From NCBI GenBank assembly GCA_963575745.1, contig CAUYUJ010018888.1:43501-107500 (forward strand): DNA of 64,000 nucleotides. The letters are read 5' to 3'. The notes beneath the pieces were generated by a model that saw only the letters and a program-made list of their open reading frames with translations, had not been told where the DNA came from and searched no databases. The position numbers were made by a program, and so were the translations under genes. Position 1 is the first letter of the stretch. The number at the start of each line of letters is the position of its first letter. This document shows, in pieces, positions 21,142 through 30,069 of the stretch. This stretch comes from Prorocentrum cordatum (lineage: Eukaryota > Sar > Dinophyceae > Prorocentrales > Prorocentraceae).

Positions 21142-22400
21142 ATCTCGGCCGCCTTGGGGCCCTCTCTGGACAGTCGTGGGTCCTTCTTTTGGGTACTGTA
21201 GGGCCGTCTTGGAGGTCTCTGGGGTCGTGCTGGGGCCATCTTAGGGGCCTCTTGGGCCGTTTTGGGGCCCTCTTGGGGACCTCTTGGGCCGCGTTGGGGC
21301 GATCTCGGGTGCCTCTTGGGCCAACCCGGGCCATCGGGCACCGAAAAGGAGCAGACGCCACAATGTCTCAGATACCGGATGCACATCACGGATGTTGTCA
21401 TCCTGGATGTCCATATTGGAGGTCATCCTGGAGGCCTTCTTTTGGGTTGCCTTAGAGGCCTTTTGGGGGTCCCTTGTGTCGTCTAAGGACCATATTGGGA
21501 CCATCTTGGGCCGTCTTGGGGCCATCTTAGCCGTCTCGAAGGCCATCTTGGAGCCATCTGGAGCGGAAGCATCCTTGCCGAGTGGGTCTGGCAGAGCTCT
21601 CCAGGTGGCCGGCTGGTTGGGCCGAAGGCCCGGGGGCCTCGCTGGGCCGACGTGGGGGTCCTCTTGTTGCGCATCGGGCCGTTTGGGAGGCCTTTTTTGG
21701 GCGACTTGGAGGTACGCTGGGTCGTCTTCGGGCCGCCTTGGTGGCTTCTTGGGCCGTCAGAGGGGCATCTCGGAGGCCTCTCGGGGCCATTTTGGTGGCC
21801 ACTGGGTCCGTCTTGGTGAGCAAGCACTAACGTCCTTCGCATATCCAAGGACAATCAATTTGTTTTACCTCTTTGGGCCTTCCCCCGGACCCATCAAACA
21901 TCCAACATCATTCGCAAAATCCTTCAAAAGTGCTTGGTCTCTTCGGGTCTTTCTGGAGGACCTCTTGGAGGCCTCTTAGACCGCCTTGCACTCCTCTTGG
22001 GCCGACTTGGGCGATCTTGCGACCATCTCTGGGGCGTCTCGGCTAGTCTTGGAGACATCTTGGGGCCATATTGGGATCTCCTGGGGTCATGCGAACCACT
22101 TTGGGGACCCTCCCGGCCGTCTTGGAGACCCTCTGGGTGCCGTCCTGCGCGGCAGGGCCGACGAGATACGATACTATATCTCGTCGGCTTGCCGGGTGGC
22201 CCACGGGCTGGGTTGAAGCCCCTTGGAAGTTCTCGATCACCGGCAGCAGCCTAAGATCTGTCACGCCGTGCTCCCCTTGTGGCAAGTCACAGGGGGGCGG
22301 CTGGGTATCTTGGGCCCTCTTGGGACCATCCCAACCGTCTTGGAGGCGGTCTTGGCCGTGTTGGGCGCCATCTTGGAGCCATCTGGAGAAACAGAGAGAG
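21142..22400 (+). repeat. CTTGGGCC minisatellite, ~10-11 bp period, with edge elements
   Basis: A long array with most CTTGG cores 10 or 11 bp apart (for example 21198-21320). AT-rich breaks lie at about 21345-21410 and 21830-21935. The second break shares CATCATTC and GGTCTCTTCGGGTCTTTCTG with 15083-15150. An edge element lies at about 22189-22290. The long open frames here are Gly/Trp/Leu-rich by-products. Confidence 0.85.
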
Positions 22401-22680
22401 AGAGAGAGTGAAGCTGTGCACATCTAAGGTGCATTGGCAAAAAGCTAAAACAATGAGGAGCCGTGCGAAACACGAGAACGTTCCATCAGCAAGGCATGTC
22501 GAAGCAACCCCGTCAGGCTTTCACGCATCCACCCCCAAAACACACGATAAACATCCCACGTCAAGAACCCCTTCCGGGTAATCAAAAGACGACGCGGGGG
22601 GAGGGAGGGAGGAAGGAGAGAGGAGGAGCCATGGAGCGGACGAAAATCCTTGCCGACCAGGTCTGACGGCGCTTTCCGGG
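22401..22680. other. Spacer with no supportable gene
   Basis: AT-richer mixed sequence starting with a (GA)n run at 22391-22408. No gene seen. Confidence 0.4.
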
Positions 22681-22785
22681 TGGCCGGCGGGTGGGGCCGA
22701 AGGCCCCCTTGGGAACCTTCTCTAAACGGTATCCAGCGAGCCTGAAGTTGGGCAGGCCGTGCACTCCCGTGGCAAGCCAACATCG
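22680..22785 (+). repeat. Minisatellite-edge element, copy 3
   Basis: GTGGCCGGCGGGTGGGGCCGAAGGCC and, 60 bp on, CAGGCCGTGCACTCCCGTGG followed by CAAGCC; same plan as 15346-15445. Confidence 0.65.
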
Positions 22786-22800
22786 GGGGACGAAATCTAT

Positions 22801-22938
22801 ACATATCCACTGCTCCCTGGCCAGGCCCATCCTGAACCCAGGAGCTGTGTATACGCCCTCCTGGCCAAACCAGGGGGGCGTGGCGTATACACGGCTGCTG
22901 TGTTCAGGATGGGCCTGGCCAGGGAGCAGTGGATATGT
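22801..22938 (+). repeat. Long hairpin: ~57-bp arms, 24-nt loop
   Basis: ACATATCCACTGCTCCCTGG through GTGTATACGCC (22801-22857) is almost perfectly repeated in inverted form at 22882-22938. The loop itself can pair (CTCCTGGCC against CCAGGGGGG). It resembles the hairpin at 26282-26437 in its tip (TATACGCC...GGCGTATACAC). Confidence 0.9.
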
Positions 22939-23024
22939 ACAGATTGCGTCGCCCTACAACAGGGGGCGGCGGACCTGGGGGCCTTCCGCCAATCCCGCCG
23001 ACGTGACTAGGTCGTGGATGCCAC

Positions 23025-23530
23025 TCGCGGGTCTCTTGCGGGCCTTTGTGGGCCTCTGGGCCTCTGGGGCCAGGGGACTCCTTGGGGGCTCCTTGGAGGC
23101 CGCCCTCGGGACCTCCTGGGGGCCTGCTCACGGTCTCGCGTGCCATCCTGAGGTGGGGCGCTCGAAATGTCATTGCGTGTTCAGCTTCTTCGGTCCGTAT
23201 TGAGGCCTTCTTGAGACCCCCGTCTTGGGAGCCCCGTCTTGGGACGGTCTTGGTGGCCTCTTGGGCCGTCTTGGAGCGTCACAAACCTGAGCAGGCGAGA
23301 GCGCTAAACTCGGACAATAAACGAAAGAATATGGTCGTCGATGATTTTGCTACCTTGGGACCCCCTATGGGCGGCCGCTTGGAGCCTCTTGGAGCCTTCT
23401 TGGGGCATGTTGGGTACCTCCGAGGCCGTCTTGAGCTCATCGTGGGTGGTCTCTCTGCCCTTGTGATTCGTCTGGGCGCTCTCTGGGACCGCCTTGAACG
23501 CTCGGGGCCCTTCAGACCCCACAATCTCTC
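23025..23530 (+). repeat. CTTGGGCC minisatellite
   Basis: Degenerate 10-11 bp units with GGGCCTCTTGG and GCCGTCTTGGG, broken by an AT-rich block at about 23280-23350. Confidence 0.75.
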
Positions 23531-23699
23531 AGCGTCTCACAGTTGCATGCGCCTCAGTGCTCTCCCTTCATTGCTGAAGGCACGGTGGCGGATGTTTGGA
23601 AGCCCACGGCTTGGGCATTCGTCGGCACGAGCGTTTGCAGGTTGCGGTATCAGCAGGGCTGGGGGAGGGGCGGTTCGCTTGTCCGAGGCTGGGTTTTAT

Positions 23700-23856
23700 C
23701 CAGAACCACCGCCTGGGAGTTCGATCTTCGGGGACCCTGGCAGGCGGCATGGATACATTCAGGCCCCCTGGGGCCCAAATATATCTCTATGTCCACCGCC
23801 CGTTGGGGTCCCAGGACTTCGGCTCCCCAGGCGGTGGATATGGATACGCAGCCAGC
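23700..23856 (+). repeat. Compound foldback next to the TIR element
   Basis: CCACCGCCTGGGAG near 23708 is inverted as CTCCCCAGGCGGTGG at 23824-23838. Inside it, TATCTCTATGTCCACCGCC (23781-23799) pairs with GGCGGTGGATATGGATA (23832-23848). Ten bases later the TIR element copy 2 begins. Confidence 0.65.
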
Positions 23857-23866
23857 AAGCTTAGAG

Positions 23867-24024
23867 TTGGGTCGGGCCTGTCCCTCGACAGGAGGCAGAT
23901 TCAAAAGTAGTTAAAAATAGCTTGGGGACGTTTTTTCTACAATTTTGGAGCATTTTTGTAGTCTTTTCTGTGCATTTTTTCATTTTTCGTCCACAATCAC
24001 CCTGCAGGAGGACAGGCCCGACTT
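23867..24024 (+). mobile_element. Small TIR element (MITE-like), copy 2
   Basis: The 158-bp element begins TTGGGTCGGGCCTGTCCCTC and ends GGAGGACAGGCCCGACTT. It is flanked on both sides by AAGCTTAGAG (23857-23866 and 24025-24034), a perfect 10-bp candidate target-site duplication. The T-rich interior shares GACAGGAGG and CATTTTTCGTC with copy 1. Confidence 0.85.
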
Positions 24025-24034
24025 AAGCTTAGAG

Positions 24035-24211
24035 CCACCCCGCGAAGGCACACGCGGCCGGCGCTCGGCACAAGTCGCGGAGAGCCTCGCGGCCGCGGCG
24101 GGGGGCCGCGAAGAGCCTCGACGTCGAGCCCGGGCTGCACGGCAGCGCGCTGCACCGGCGGGAGGGGGGTGGGTCCAGGTACGCTCTCGGGCCGGAGCTG
24201 CGGCGATCAGA
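24035..24211. other. Spacer with no supportable gene
   Basis: GC-rich sequence with no recognisable gene. Confidence 0.4.
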
Positions 24212-24374
24212 GTCAGGAGGGAAAGAAACACACAGACACAGTTAATCCTCGATTCCTTCGAGAATATGGGAAGATATGGGAAGTGGGGGGGAAGACAAAG
24301 ACCCAGAAAATATAAGAAAATGTGGGGAATCTTTTGATTTGTGTGTATTTATTTGTGTGTCCTGGGGCCCCTTC
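24212..24374 (+). mobile_element. ACACAC/TGTGTG dispersed element, copy 1
   Basis: About 160 bp. It starts TCAGGAGGGAAAGAAACAC and ACAGACACA; the centre has GATTCC...AATATGGGAAGATATGGG, a G7 run and CCAGAAAATAT; it ends TTTGTGTGTATTTATTTG and TGTGTCCTGGGGCCCC. The ends are loosely inverted (GGAAA-ACACACAGACACA against TGTGTGTATTTATTTGTGTGTCC). Four more copies lie within 3 kb. Noncoding. Confidence 0.8.
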
Positions 24375-24539
24375 ACAGAGGCAACGTCCGGGGGGGGGGG
24401 GCAGGCTCCGGGGGGGGACGCAGCGACCCCCTTTCGCCCACTGACCGCCGACAGGGGGCGGAGAGCCCCAAAACCTGCCCAGGGCCGTGCGGGCTCGCTG
24501 TCCGGGGCCTGTCGCGGATCCACCTATCGGCGACGCATC

Positions 24540-24702
24540 TCAGGAGAGGAAAAAACACACAGACACAATTCATCTTCGATTCCCCAGAAAATATGGGAAA
24601 ATATGGGAAGTGGGGGGGAAGACAGAAACCTAGAAAATATAGGAACATATGGGGAATGTTTTTATTTGTGTGTATTTATGTGTGTGCCCTGGGGCCCCTT
24701 CA
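24540..24702 (+). mobile_element. ACACAC/TGTGTG dispersed element, copy 2
   Basis: Same plan as copy 1, from TCAGGAGAGGAAAAAACACA to TGTGTGCCCTGGGGCCCC; it is the closest copy to copy 1. Confidence 0.8.
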
Positions 24703-25385
24703 GTATCGCCGATTCCGTGTCGTTTTCTCCCCCTGAGGCAGTCCCTCTGCATCTTTGCCGCTCAGGCTGTATAGCGGTGCTGCGTTGGCCGCTCTTCCAG
24801 AAATCCGATGTGCTGTTGTTTGCTACGGGGTCACCAGAAGTCCCGACCTTTTTCCCAGGCCGACTCTTCATCCTGAGCCGGTTTTGACGGTCACGAGACT
24901 TGGCGAGGGCCCCCAGAAGCTGGAAATTGATACGACCAGGATTCCGCATTGTTTATATGATATGTTGGAGGTCTTGGTCTCTCACTCCCTCTCTCTCTCT
25001 CTCTCGTTCTATCGCTCCCTGCCTATGTCAAGGGTATGGGGTGGAGGAGGAGGAGGAGGAGGAGGAGGAGGAGGAGAAAAGGAGGAGGATTGGCAGGAGG
25101 ACGACGAGGTGGTTCCCAGTGTGAGCTCTGCGGGATGTCGGATTGGTGCGGGTGTGACTTTTCTCTTTGCTTCCAGCTTCTGGCCGCTCGCTGTCATCGC
25201 GGCCTCCAGCCGGTTCTTGCCGGGCCCCGCCAGAGGGCTTTGTTGTACAGGCCCGCAGGCGCTGGCCGAAGAGGTCTGGGGACCCACGCCACGAAAAGAT
25301 CGTGACGCTCGATCAGGGACAGGAACGAGACCATGAAAGTGCGCCTGCAATCGTCACCGCGCAAAGTACAGTCAATCCGCATAGT
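24703..25385. other. Spacer with CT and AGG short repeats
   Basis: A CT run at about 24986-25005 and an AGG array at about 25042-25090. No gene seen. The AGG-derived poly-Glu/Gly frames are artefacts. Confidence 0.45.
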
Positions 25386-25538
25386 AAGGATGAGCGACTT
25401 TCCAAGGCTACCCTTGCATCCTTCCCCTTCGGCCCATCCTTGGCCGCTTTCACTGGCCGCGCCCCGCTCGAAAGGTGTCGACATGGCCCTCCAAGGCCCT
25501 TGCATCCTCATCGTGCGTTCTTACTCTACGGGGTGACT
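25386..25538 (+). repeat. Dispersed ~150-bp repeat, copy 1
   Basis: Shares CTTTCGGCCCATCC-type, GGCCGCTTTC, CTCGAAA and ACATGGCCCTCCAAGGCC then CTTGCATCC with 61385-61532, in order. Confidence 0.7.
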
Positions 25539-25925
25539 GTGTGGTGGACACCTCTTGGAGACAGGTTCGCGAGCGCTAACAATATGTGTGCACTATGCTT
25601 TGGGCGAGTGCTCGTATACCTCAGCGTATATCCGTGCGGCTCCCACTGGTTGCCTGGGCCCTCTGCGGCCACCGCCTCGGCGCCCAGAGCTTCTTGGCGT
25701 GGCGTCGCACCTCCCGTATGGGAGCACGGGGGAGAGAAGCAGATCGGCGCTGGCCGCAACGTTGGTCGGCTTCTGCTCGGGCGGTCGCCAGAAACGCGGG
25801 GGAAGCGAGGATCGAAAGAGGCCCGAAGAGGGCCCCGAACGGCCCCCAAGCAGTCATCGCTGGCCACAGAGGTGCTCGAGAGGCGAGCGCTTCTCCACGC
25901 CGCGCTGCACTGCCCCCTCGTCAAC

Positions 25926-26089
25926 TTAGGCGGGCAACAAAAACACACGGACACAATGAACCGTCGATTCCCCAGAAAATATGGGGAAAAATGGGAAGCA
26001 GGGGGGAAGACAAAAACCCAGAAAACATTGGAAAATACTGGGAGTCGTGTCATTTGTGTATGTTTCTTCGTGTGTCCCAGGGCCCCCTC
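25926..26089 (+). mobile_element. ACACAC/TGTGTG dispersed element, copy 3
   Basis: From the CAACAAAAACACACGGACACA region to CGTGTGTCCCAGGGCCCC. The core has GATTCCCCAGAAAATATGGG and GAAGACAAAAACCCAG. Confidence 0.8.
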
Positions 26090-26281
26090 GTCCACGAGCA
26101 CCCGACGTGCTTGGGGGATGCCGTGTTCCGCGTTCGGGGGCCTGGCGCGCAGAGCTCGGCCGAGGCCCCGAGGCCCTCGCGGGGCCCCGTCCCCCGGGCC
26201 CTCCCGCTCCCCGCTCCCTGGCCCGGGCGAGAGGCGCCGTGCCCGTGCCCGTCCTGAAAAAAGTCAGGAGGGACATCGGAG

Positions 26282-26437
26282 GGCACCAACTATACACCAA
26301 CACCGATCCTGGCCCAGGATCACCCTGGGCCCATGATCGGTGTATATGCCTTCTTGCCCAAGGCAGGAGGGCGTATACACCGATCCTGGGCCCAGGGTGA
26401 TCCTGGCCAGGATCGGTGTTGGTGTATAGTTGGTGCC
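26282..26437 (+). repeat. Long hairpin: ~68-bp arms, ~19-nt loop
   Basis: GGCACCAACTATACACCAAC and CCGATCCTGGCC (from 26282) through TGTATATGCC (26350) are inverted at 26370-26437, ending GTTGGTGTATAGTTGGTGCC. The two arms differ at only a few positions. The next dispersed element starts immediately after it. Confidence 0.9.
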
Positions 26438-26440
26438 TTC

Positions 26441-26594
26441 CTAGGACAGGAAACACACAGACTCCAGGAATCGTCGATCCCCCTTGAAAATACGGGAACA
26501 CTTGGGAAGTGACAAACACGCAGAAAAGACTGACACATATGGGGAGTCCTGCTCTATTTGGGTCTATTTATTTGTGTGTCCCAGCGCCCCTTTA
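26441..26594 (+). mobile_element. ACACAC/TGTGTG dispersed element, copy 4
   Basis: A slightly shorter copy, from CTAGGACAGGAAACACACAG to TGTGTGTCCCAGCGCCCC. It abuts the hairpin on its left and the foldback at 26601 on its right. Confidence 0.75.
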
Positions 26595-26600
26595 GAAAAC

Positions 26601-26764
26601 TCGTAGACATAAACTTTTGGCGCTGCGCGCGGATTTCTTAGATCCGCGCCTGGGGCCCCCTGCGGCGCCTCCGGCGCCGCCCCTGGCGCGCTCCGCGCGC
26701 CAGGGAGGGGGGCCCAGCGCCGATCCAAGAGATCCACGCGGAGCTCCAAAAGTTTATGTCTACG
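26601..26764 (+). repeat. GC-rich foldback of the CCGCGCGGA family
   Basis: The outer arms CGTAGACATAAACTTTTGG and CCAAAAGTTTATGTCTACG are perfect inverted copies (19 bp). Inside them GCGCGCGGATTTCTT...GATC pairs imperfectly with GATCCAAGAGATCCACGCGG. Related foldbacks are at 35296-35356 and, as a half-element, at 39775-39815. Confidence 0.85.
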
Positions 26765-27038
26765 TTTTTTTGTTTCTTCTTCTTCTTCTTCTTCTTCTCC
26801 TCTCCAGTCTCAGCCTTCTGCGGCGCCCCTCTGCCAGGGGCGCACGTGACTGGGGAGCAGCGCCACAGCGGGGGCCAGCCCGTCCCCTCCGACCCCCCCT
26901 GTCAAGCCGCCGTCTGGGAGCCATGAGGAGTCGAGCTCCCCTCGCCTCCCTCCGCCCGCCCTGGTCTACGATAGGCTCGCGACTGGGCAGGAGACGGGTG
27001 TGAGGTCTCACCCACACTTGGTGCCGATGCTAATAATA

Positions 27039-27202
27039 TCAGGAGGGAAAAAAACACACAGACACAATTAATCCTCGATTCCCAGGAAAATATGGGAAAA
27101 TATGGGAATTGGGGGGGAAGACAAAAAACCAGAAAATATGAGAAAATATGGGGACTATTTGTATTTGTGTGTATTTATTTGTGTGTCCTAATTTCCCTTT
27201 AT
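27039..27202 (+). mobile_element. ACACAC/TGTGTG dispersed element, copy 5
   Basis: From TCAGGAGGGAAAAAAACACA to TTTGTGTGTCCTAATTTCCC, with the same core as copies 1-4. Confidence 0.8.
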
Positions 27203-27290
27203 AATAGCCAGCGAGCGCCGCCATCATCTGACAGCCTTCGGGTCGGCGCGTCCCCGGTTTCGGCGGGGGGGGATAATTGATAGGCCCGTT

Positions 27291-27698
27291 GTGCGACGCC
27301 GAAGCACGAAGATGGCCGGCGTGGTCTGGCGCAGTTTCTGGGCACAGGTGGATTCGCTTCGCGACTTTCGTACACATTTCCGGTTTTGTGCTACTTCAGT
27401 TTGCGGTGGGTGCCCGTTGCGTGCCAATGCCGTGGCGGTGAAAGCCATCATATGGGCACGACCGCGAACACATGTACGATGTACGTGTCCCGAGCGCATC
27501 CTCTCGGAAGCAGAGGCGCCCAAGAAACAGTTCAAACCCTTGGCAACGGTTGGTTTCATCCACGATGCGCACATCGCCGTGACGTGCGATAGGCTCCGCG
27601 AAGAAGCCGACACCCCCGTCGTCTTGATAGATCATGGTCGCACTCGTGACCATGGCCATGATCATGGCCCCTATCATGGCAATCGTAGCATCTACTGA
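27291..27698 (+). CDS. Unassigned open frame
   Basis: About 135 codons ending in a TGA at 27696-27698. The predicted product has mixed composition (PKKQFKPLATVGFIHDAHIA, TCDRLREEADTPVVLIDHG), with a His/Asp-rich tail derived from GACCATGGCCATGATCATGG repeats. I do not recognise it. No signal peptide or motif. Its first codon is not ATG, so if real it would be an internal or terminal exon. The balanced composition is the only argument for it. Confidence 0.2.
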   Translation: MRRRSTKMAGVVWRSFWAQVDSLRDFRTHFRFCATSVCGGCPLRANAVAVKAIIWARPRTHVRCTCPERILSEAEAPKKQFKPLATVGFIHDAHIAVTCDRLREEADTPVVLIDHGRTRDHGHDHGPYHGNRSIY

Positions 27699-28176
27699 TT
27701 ACCATCCTGCGAGCCGCCATAATCGCCACCGTCGTCATCGCCGTCATCTTCACCGCCATTTCGGAACAAATACTCGTTCTCAATCTCGCCTGTGGGGGAC
27801 AGAATGTCCAGCCACCTCGTGGAAGGGGCAGGAATATCAAGGTGCGGAAGCAATGGAGACAGGTTTTCCAGTGGGGAGTTTGCAGCGACTGTCGGGCAGG
27901 TCTGCGGGTTTCGCGGCTTTTTCAACCACCCCTCAAAATTCAAGATCGCTCCACTGCGTATGCCAGCCTCCAGCCGTTCTGGGTCGGACCATCGGGAGGG
28001 ACTAGGACGGTCGGGTCGGACGAGGGGGAGGGGGGGCGGATGAAAGGGGCGGGCTGCGAGAGCTGCAGCATTCAGCCGGTTTCGGCCCCGACGCCAGGCG
28101 CCTGCCTTCGACGCACCGCCGCCCCATGGCAACGGGAACCGCCAGAAGAGCCAGCGGCATGCCGCCGCCAGCTGCA

Positions 28177-28370
28177 CGTACGAGTGACCCTTCGCCGGAG
28201 TGATCTTTGGTGGGCGGTCTTCGGGGCGCGCGGGTGGGGGGGGGGAAACCCAAGGACGCGCAGGCCGCTGCTGTCGCATCCGCATGCGGCGATTGTCGCA
28301 GAGGTCACTTCGCTACCCCCCGACCCTCTGCGTCTGGCAAGCCGCTCGCCATGGGTCACTCTTGCCTCGG
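28177..28370 (+). repeat. GAGTGACCC terminal repeats, short copy
   Basis: ACGAGTGACCCTTCGCCGG and AGTGATCTTTGGTG at about 28178-28212 match 33352-33389. A short inverted end, GGGTCACTCTTGCC, lies at 28355-28368. Possible short TIR element. Confidence 0.4.
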
Positions 28371-28470
28371 GCCCCCCTTGCGTGTGGCCGAAGCGGATTC
28401 GCTACCCCGCCCCTGCTGTCGGCCCCTTCCGTCCGCCCCGAGACGGGCGCCCCTCCTGCGACAAGCGGCC

Positions 28471-28647
28471 ATGGCGCACACGGCGGCCCTCGTTCTCGCA
28501 GTGGCCCTGGCCGCGGCCGGGCTTGCCGTGGCGGAGGAGCGCCCAGCCTGGCCACCAAGTCCCAGAGAGGGCCGCCGCAAGGCCAGAGTTCTCCGCGTCG
28601 TGGGGAAAGCAGGACGCGAGCTTTCTGGCTGCATTCTAGAAGAATGA
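28471..28647 (+). CDS. Short ORF with N-terminal signal peptide, possible first exon
   Basis: An ATG in good context (GCGGCCATGGCG) opens a 58-residue frame. Residues 1-22 (MAHTAALVLAVALAAAGLAVAE) form a textbook signal peptide: a short polar start, a hydrophobic Ala/Leu/Val core and an AVA-type cleavage site before EERPAWPP. The remaining ~35 residues are basic and unremarkable, and the frame stops at TGA 28645-28647. The coding part may end earlier at a GT donor (for example CCAAGTCCC near 28556) and continue in a downstream exon; 29572-30050 is a candidate but nothing proves the link. If real, it is a secreted or organelle-targeted protein. GC-rich DNA throws up Ala-rich strings by chance, hence the modest confidence. 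Confidence 0.35.
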   Translation: MAHTAALVLAVALAAAGLAVAEERPAWPPSPREGRRKARVLRVVGKAGRELSGCILEE

Positions 28648-28745
28648 TTGTCGTTGGTGCCCCCCACTGGTGCCCGCTGTGCTTTTTCAGTTGAATGTCC
28701 CTCCCACCCGACCCCCGCCCCGCCGCTCATACCATGTCAGGGAAA

Positions 28746-29005
28746 GTCTTGGTGTTCGAACTGCCCCCTCGGCCCCTGGCTACAGCAAGAGCGGCTCCCG
28801 CTTGAGAGTTCTTCACAATTTACACAGCCGCTGTGGTGGTGCCGGCCAGAGCTCGCACTCTATCTCTCATAAGAGATTTCCCGCAATTTACGTCGGAATT
28901 GGCGTCGTGTTTTCGCCCGCGACGTCTTCACAATTTACGAGGTTCGCTGCAATGCTCCGCTCGCCCGATCCGGCCGTCAGGATCTTCCCGCCCCACTCGT
29001 CCGAC
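28746..29005 (-). repeat. Inverted copy of the element found twice at 51.6-53.0 kb
   Basis: Read on the minus strand it shows the same order of blocks as 51620-51975: tandem ~45-50 bp units with GTAAATTGTGAAGA and GAGCG-rich spacers, then GGGAGCCGCT, CTGTAGCCAGGGGCC and GTTCGAACACCAAGA. It is a dispersed repeat present in both orientations. Confidence 0.7.
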
Positions 29006-29480
29006 GGAAGTCGCCCGCCCAACCCGCCCGAGAAGGTCCGCCCGTTCGCCTGTTTTGAAGCCCGCCCGCCCGCTTCATCCTGGCGCCCGGCCCCCATCAG
29101 CCGAGAAGGTTTGTGATCTAAAAACGGTAATGCAAAATTTGCCCACAATTGTGACTGGAAACGTCGTGCGACCGAACTTGTCAGATTTTGAAAATCGCAT
29201 TGGCTTCGAACCAGAGAAGCCGATCACACGCGAAGATCTGGAATGCTGAAACATGCGGGCAACGGTTGCGCGTACATGTTCGGGCGCTGTTTCGGTCTCT
29301 ACATCGTCCTGGTAGAGACGAGGCTAAGTGAGCTTCGATGTCCCGCCCGACCCGCTCGTTCGTGGCCGCCCACCTGGCCTGCCTGTTAGGGTCCGCCCGC
29401 CCGGCCCGCCCGTTAGGCTCCGGCCGTTCGTTTGCTTGGAAGCCCGCCTGCCCACTTAAATGTCCCGCCCGCCCGACCCG
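29006..29480 (+). repeat. CCCGCCCG-rich degenerate repeats
   Basis: CCGCCCGCCCG motifs with GTCAG/GTTAG-GTCCG recur in two blocks (28960-29090 and 29340-29500), separated by ~250 bp of ordinary sequence. No gene seen. Confidence 0.5.
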
Positions 29481-29571
29481 CCCGTCAGAGTCCGCGACAC
29501 CATCCCCTCCCATTGCCTCCTCCAGCTCTTCCTCTCTTTACTTTCCATTTCTCCCTCCCCTTTCTGTTCTA

Positions 29572-30050
29572 GGGGCCGCGCCAACTACATGTGGCAGGCA
29601 AGGGGGGACCCCCGAACGTCCCCCCTCGAGGAGCAGCCGGATGAGAAGGAGGAGCCGAGGAGGAGAAGCCGAGGAGGAGGAGGAGGAGGAGGAGGAGGAG
29701 GAGGAGGAGGAGGAGGAGGAGAGAGGGAAGAGGAGGAGAGGGAAGAGGAGGAGAGGAGGAGGGAGGAGGAGGGAGGAGGGGGAGGGAGGAGAGGAGGAGG
29801 AGGGAGAAGGAGGGGGGAGGAGAGGAGAGAAGAGAGGAGGAGAGGAGGGAGGAGGAGGAGAGGATGGAGGAGGAGCCGAACGTTCCCCCCCTCGAGGAGG
29901 AGGAGCCGACCTGCGACCAGTTCAGCGCGCTCCAGGCCCACGCGGCCGCGGCGGGCGCGGGGCGCCAACGGTCGGCGGGAGGCCTGGGCGCCGCCTCCGG
30001 CTACAACACGGGCTATACCCTGGGCGCCGCGCGCAGGGGAGGGGGGGAGG
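29572..30050 (+). CDS. Possible acidic exon after a strong 3' splice site
   Basis: A pyrimidine tract CTCCCTCCCCTTTCTGTTCTAG ends at 29571, a classic acceptor. The following reading NYMWQARGDPRTSPLEEQPD (frame 3) passes through a GGA array. After the array a related peptide, PNVPPLEEEEPTCDQFSALQ, appears in frame 2, followed by HAAAAGAGRQRSAGGLGAAS. The two copies of the xPLEExx motif are also duplicated at DNA level (CCCCCCTCGAGGAG at about 29619 and 29886). The array length puts the two halves in different frames, so either a splice, an array-length change or an assembly error intervenes. No function can be given. Confidence 0.3.
29670..29875 (+). repeat. GGA/GAG polypurine array
   Basis: About 200 bp of (GGA)n with GGGA variants. 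It is followed 200 bp later by its complement-type array (30070-30250), so the two could pair as very long hairpin arms. Confidence 0.85.
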
Positions 30051-30069
30051 CAGGGCAGGTGGGGCGCTC

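Noticed and set aside
21284-21979. 231-codon Gly/Leu/Trp-rich frame in the minisatellite
   Set aside because: The 10-11 bp units are stop-poor in several frames, and similar frames occur in every array of the family.
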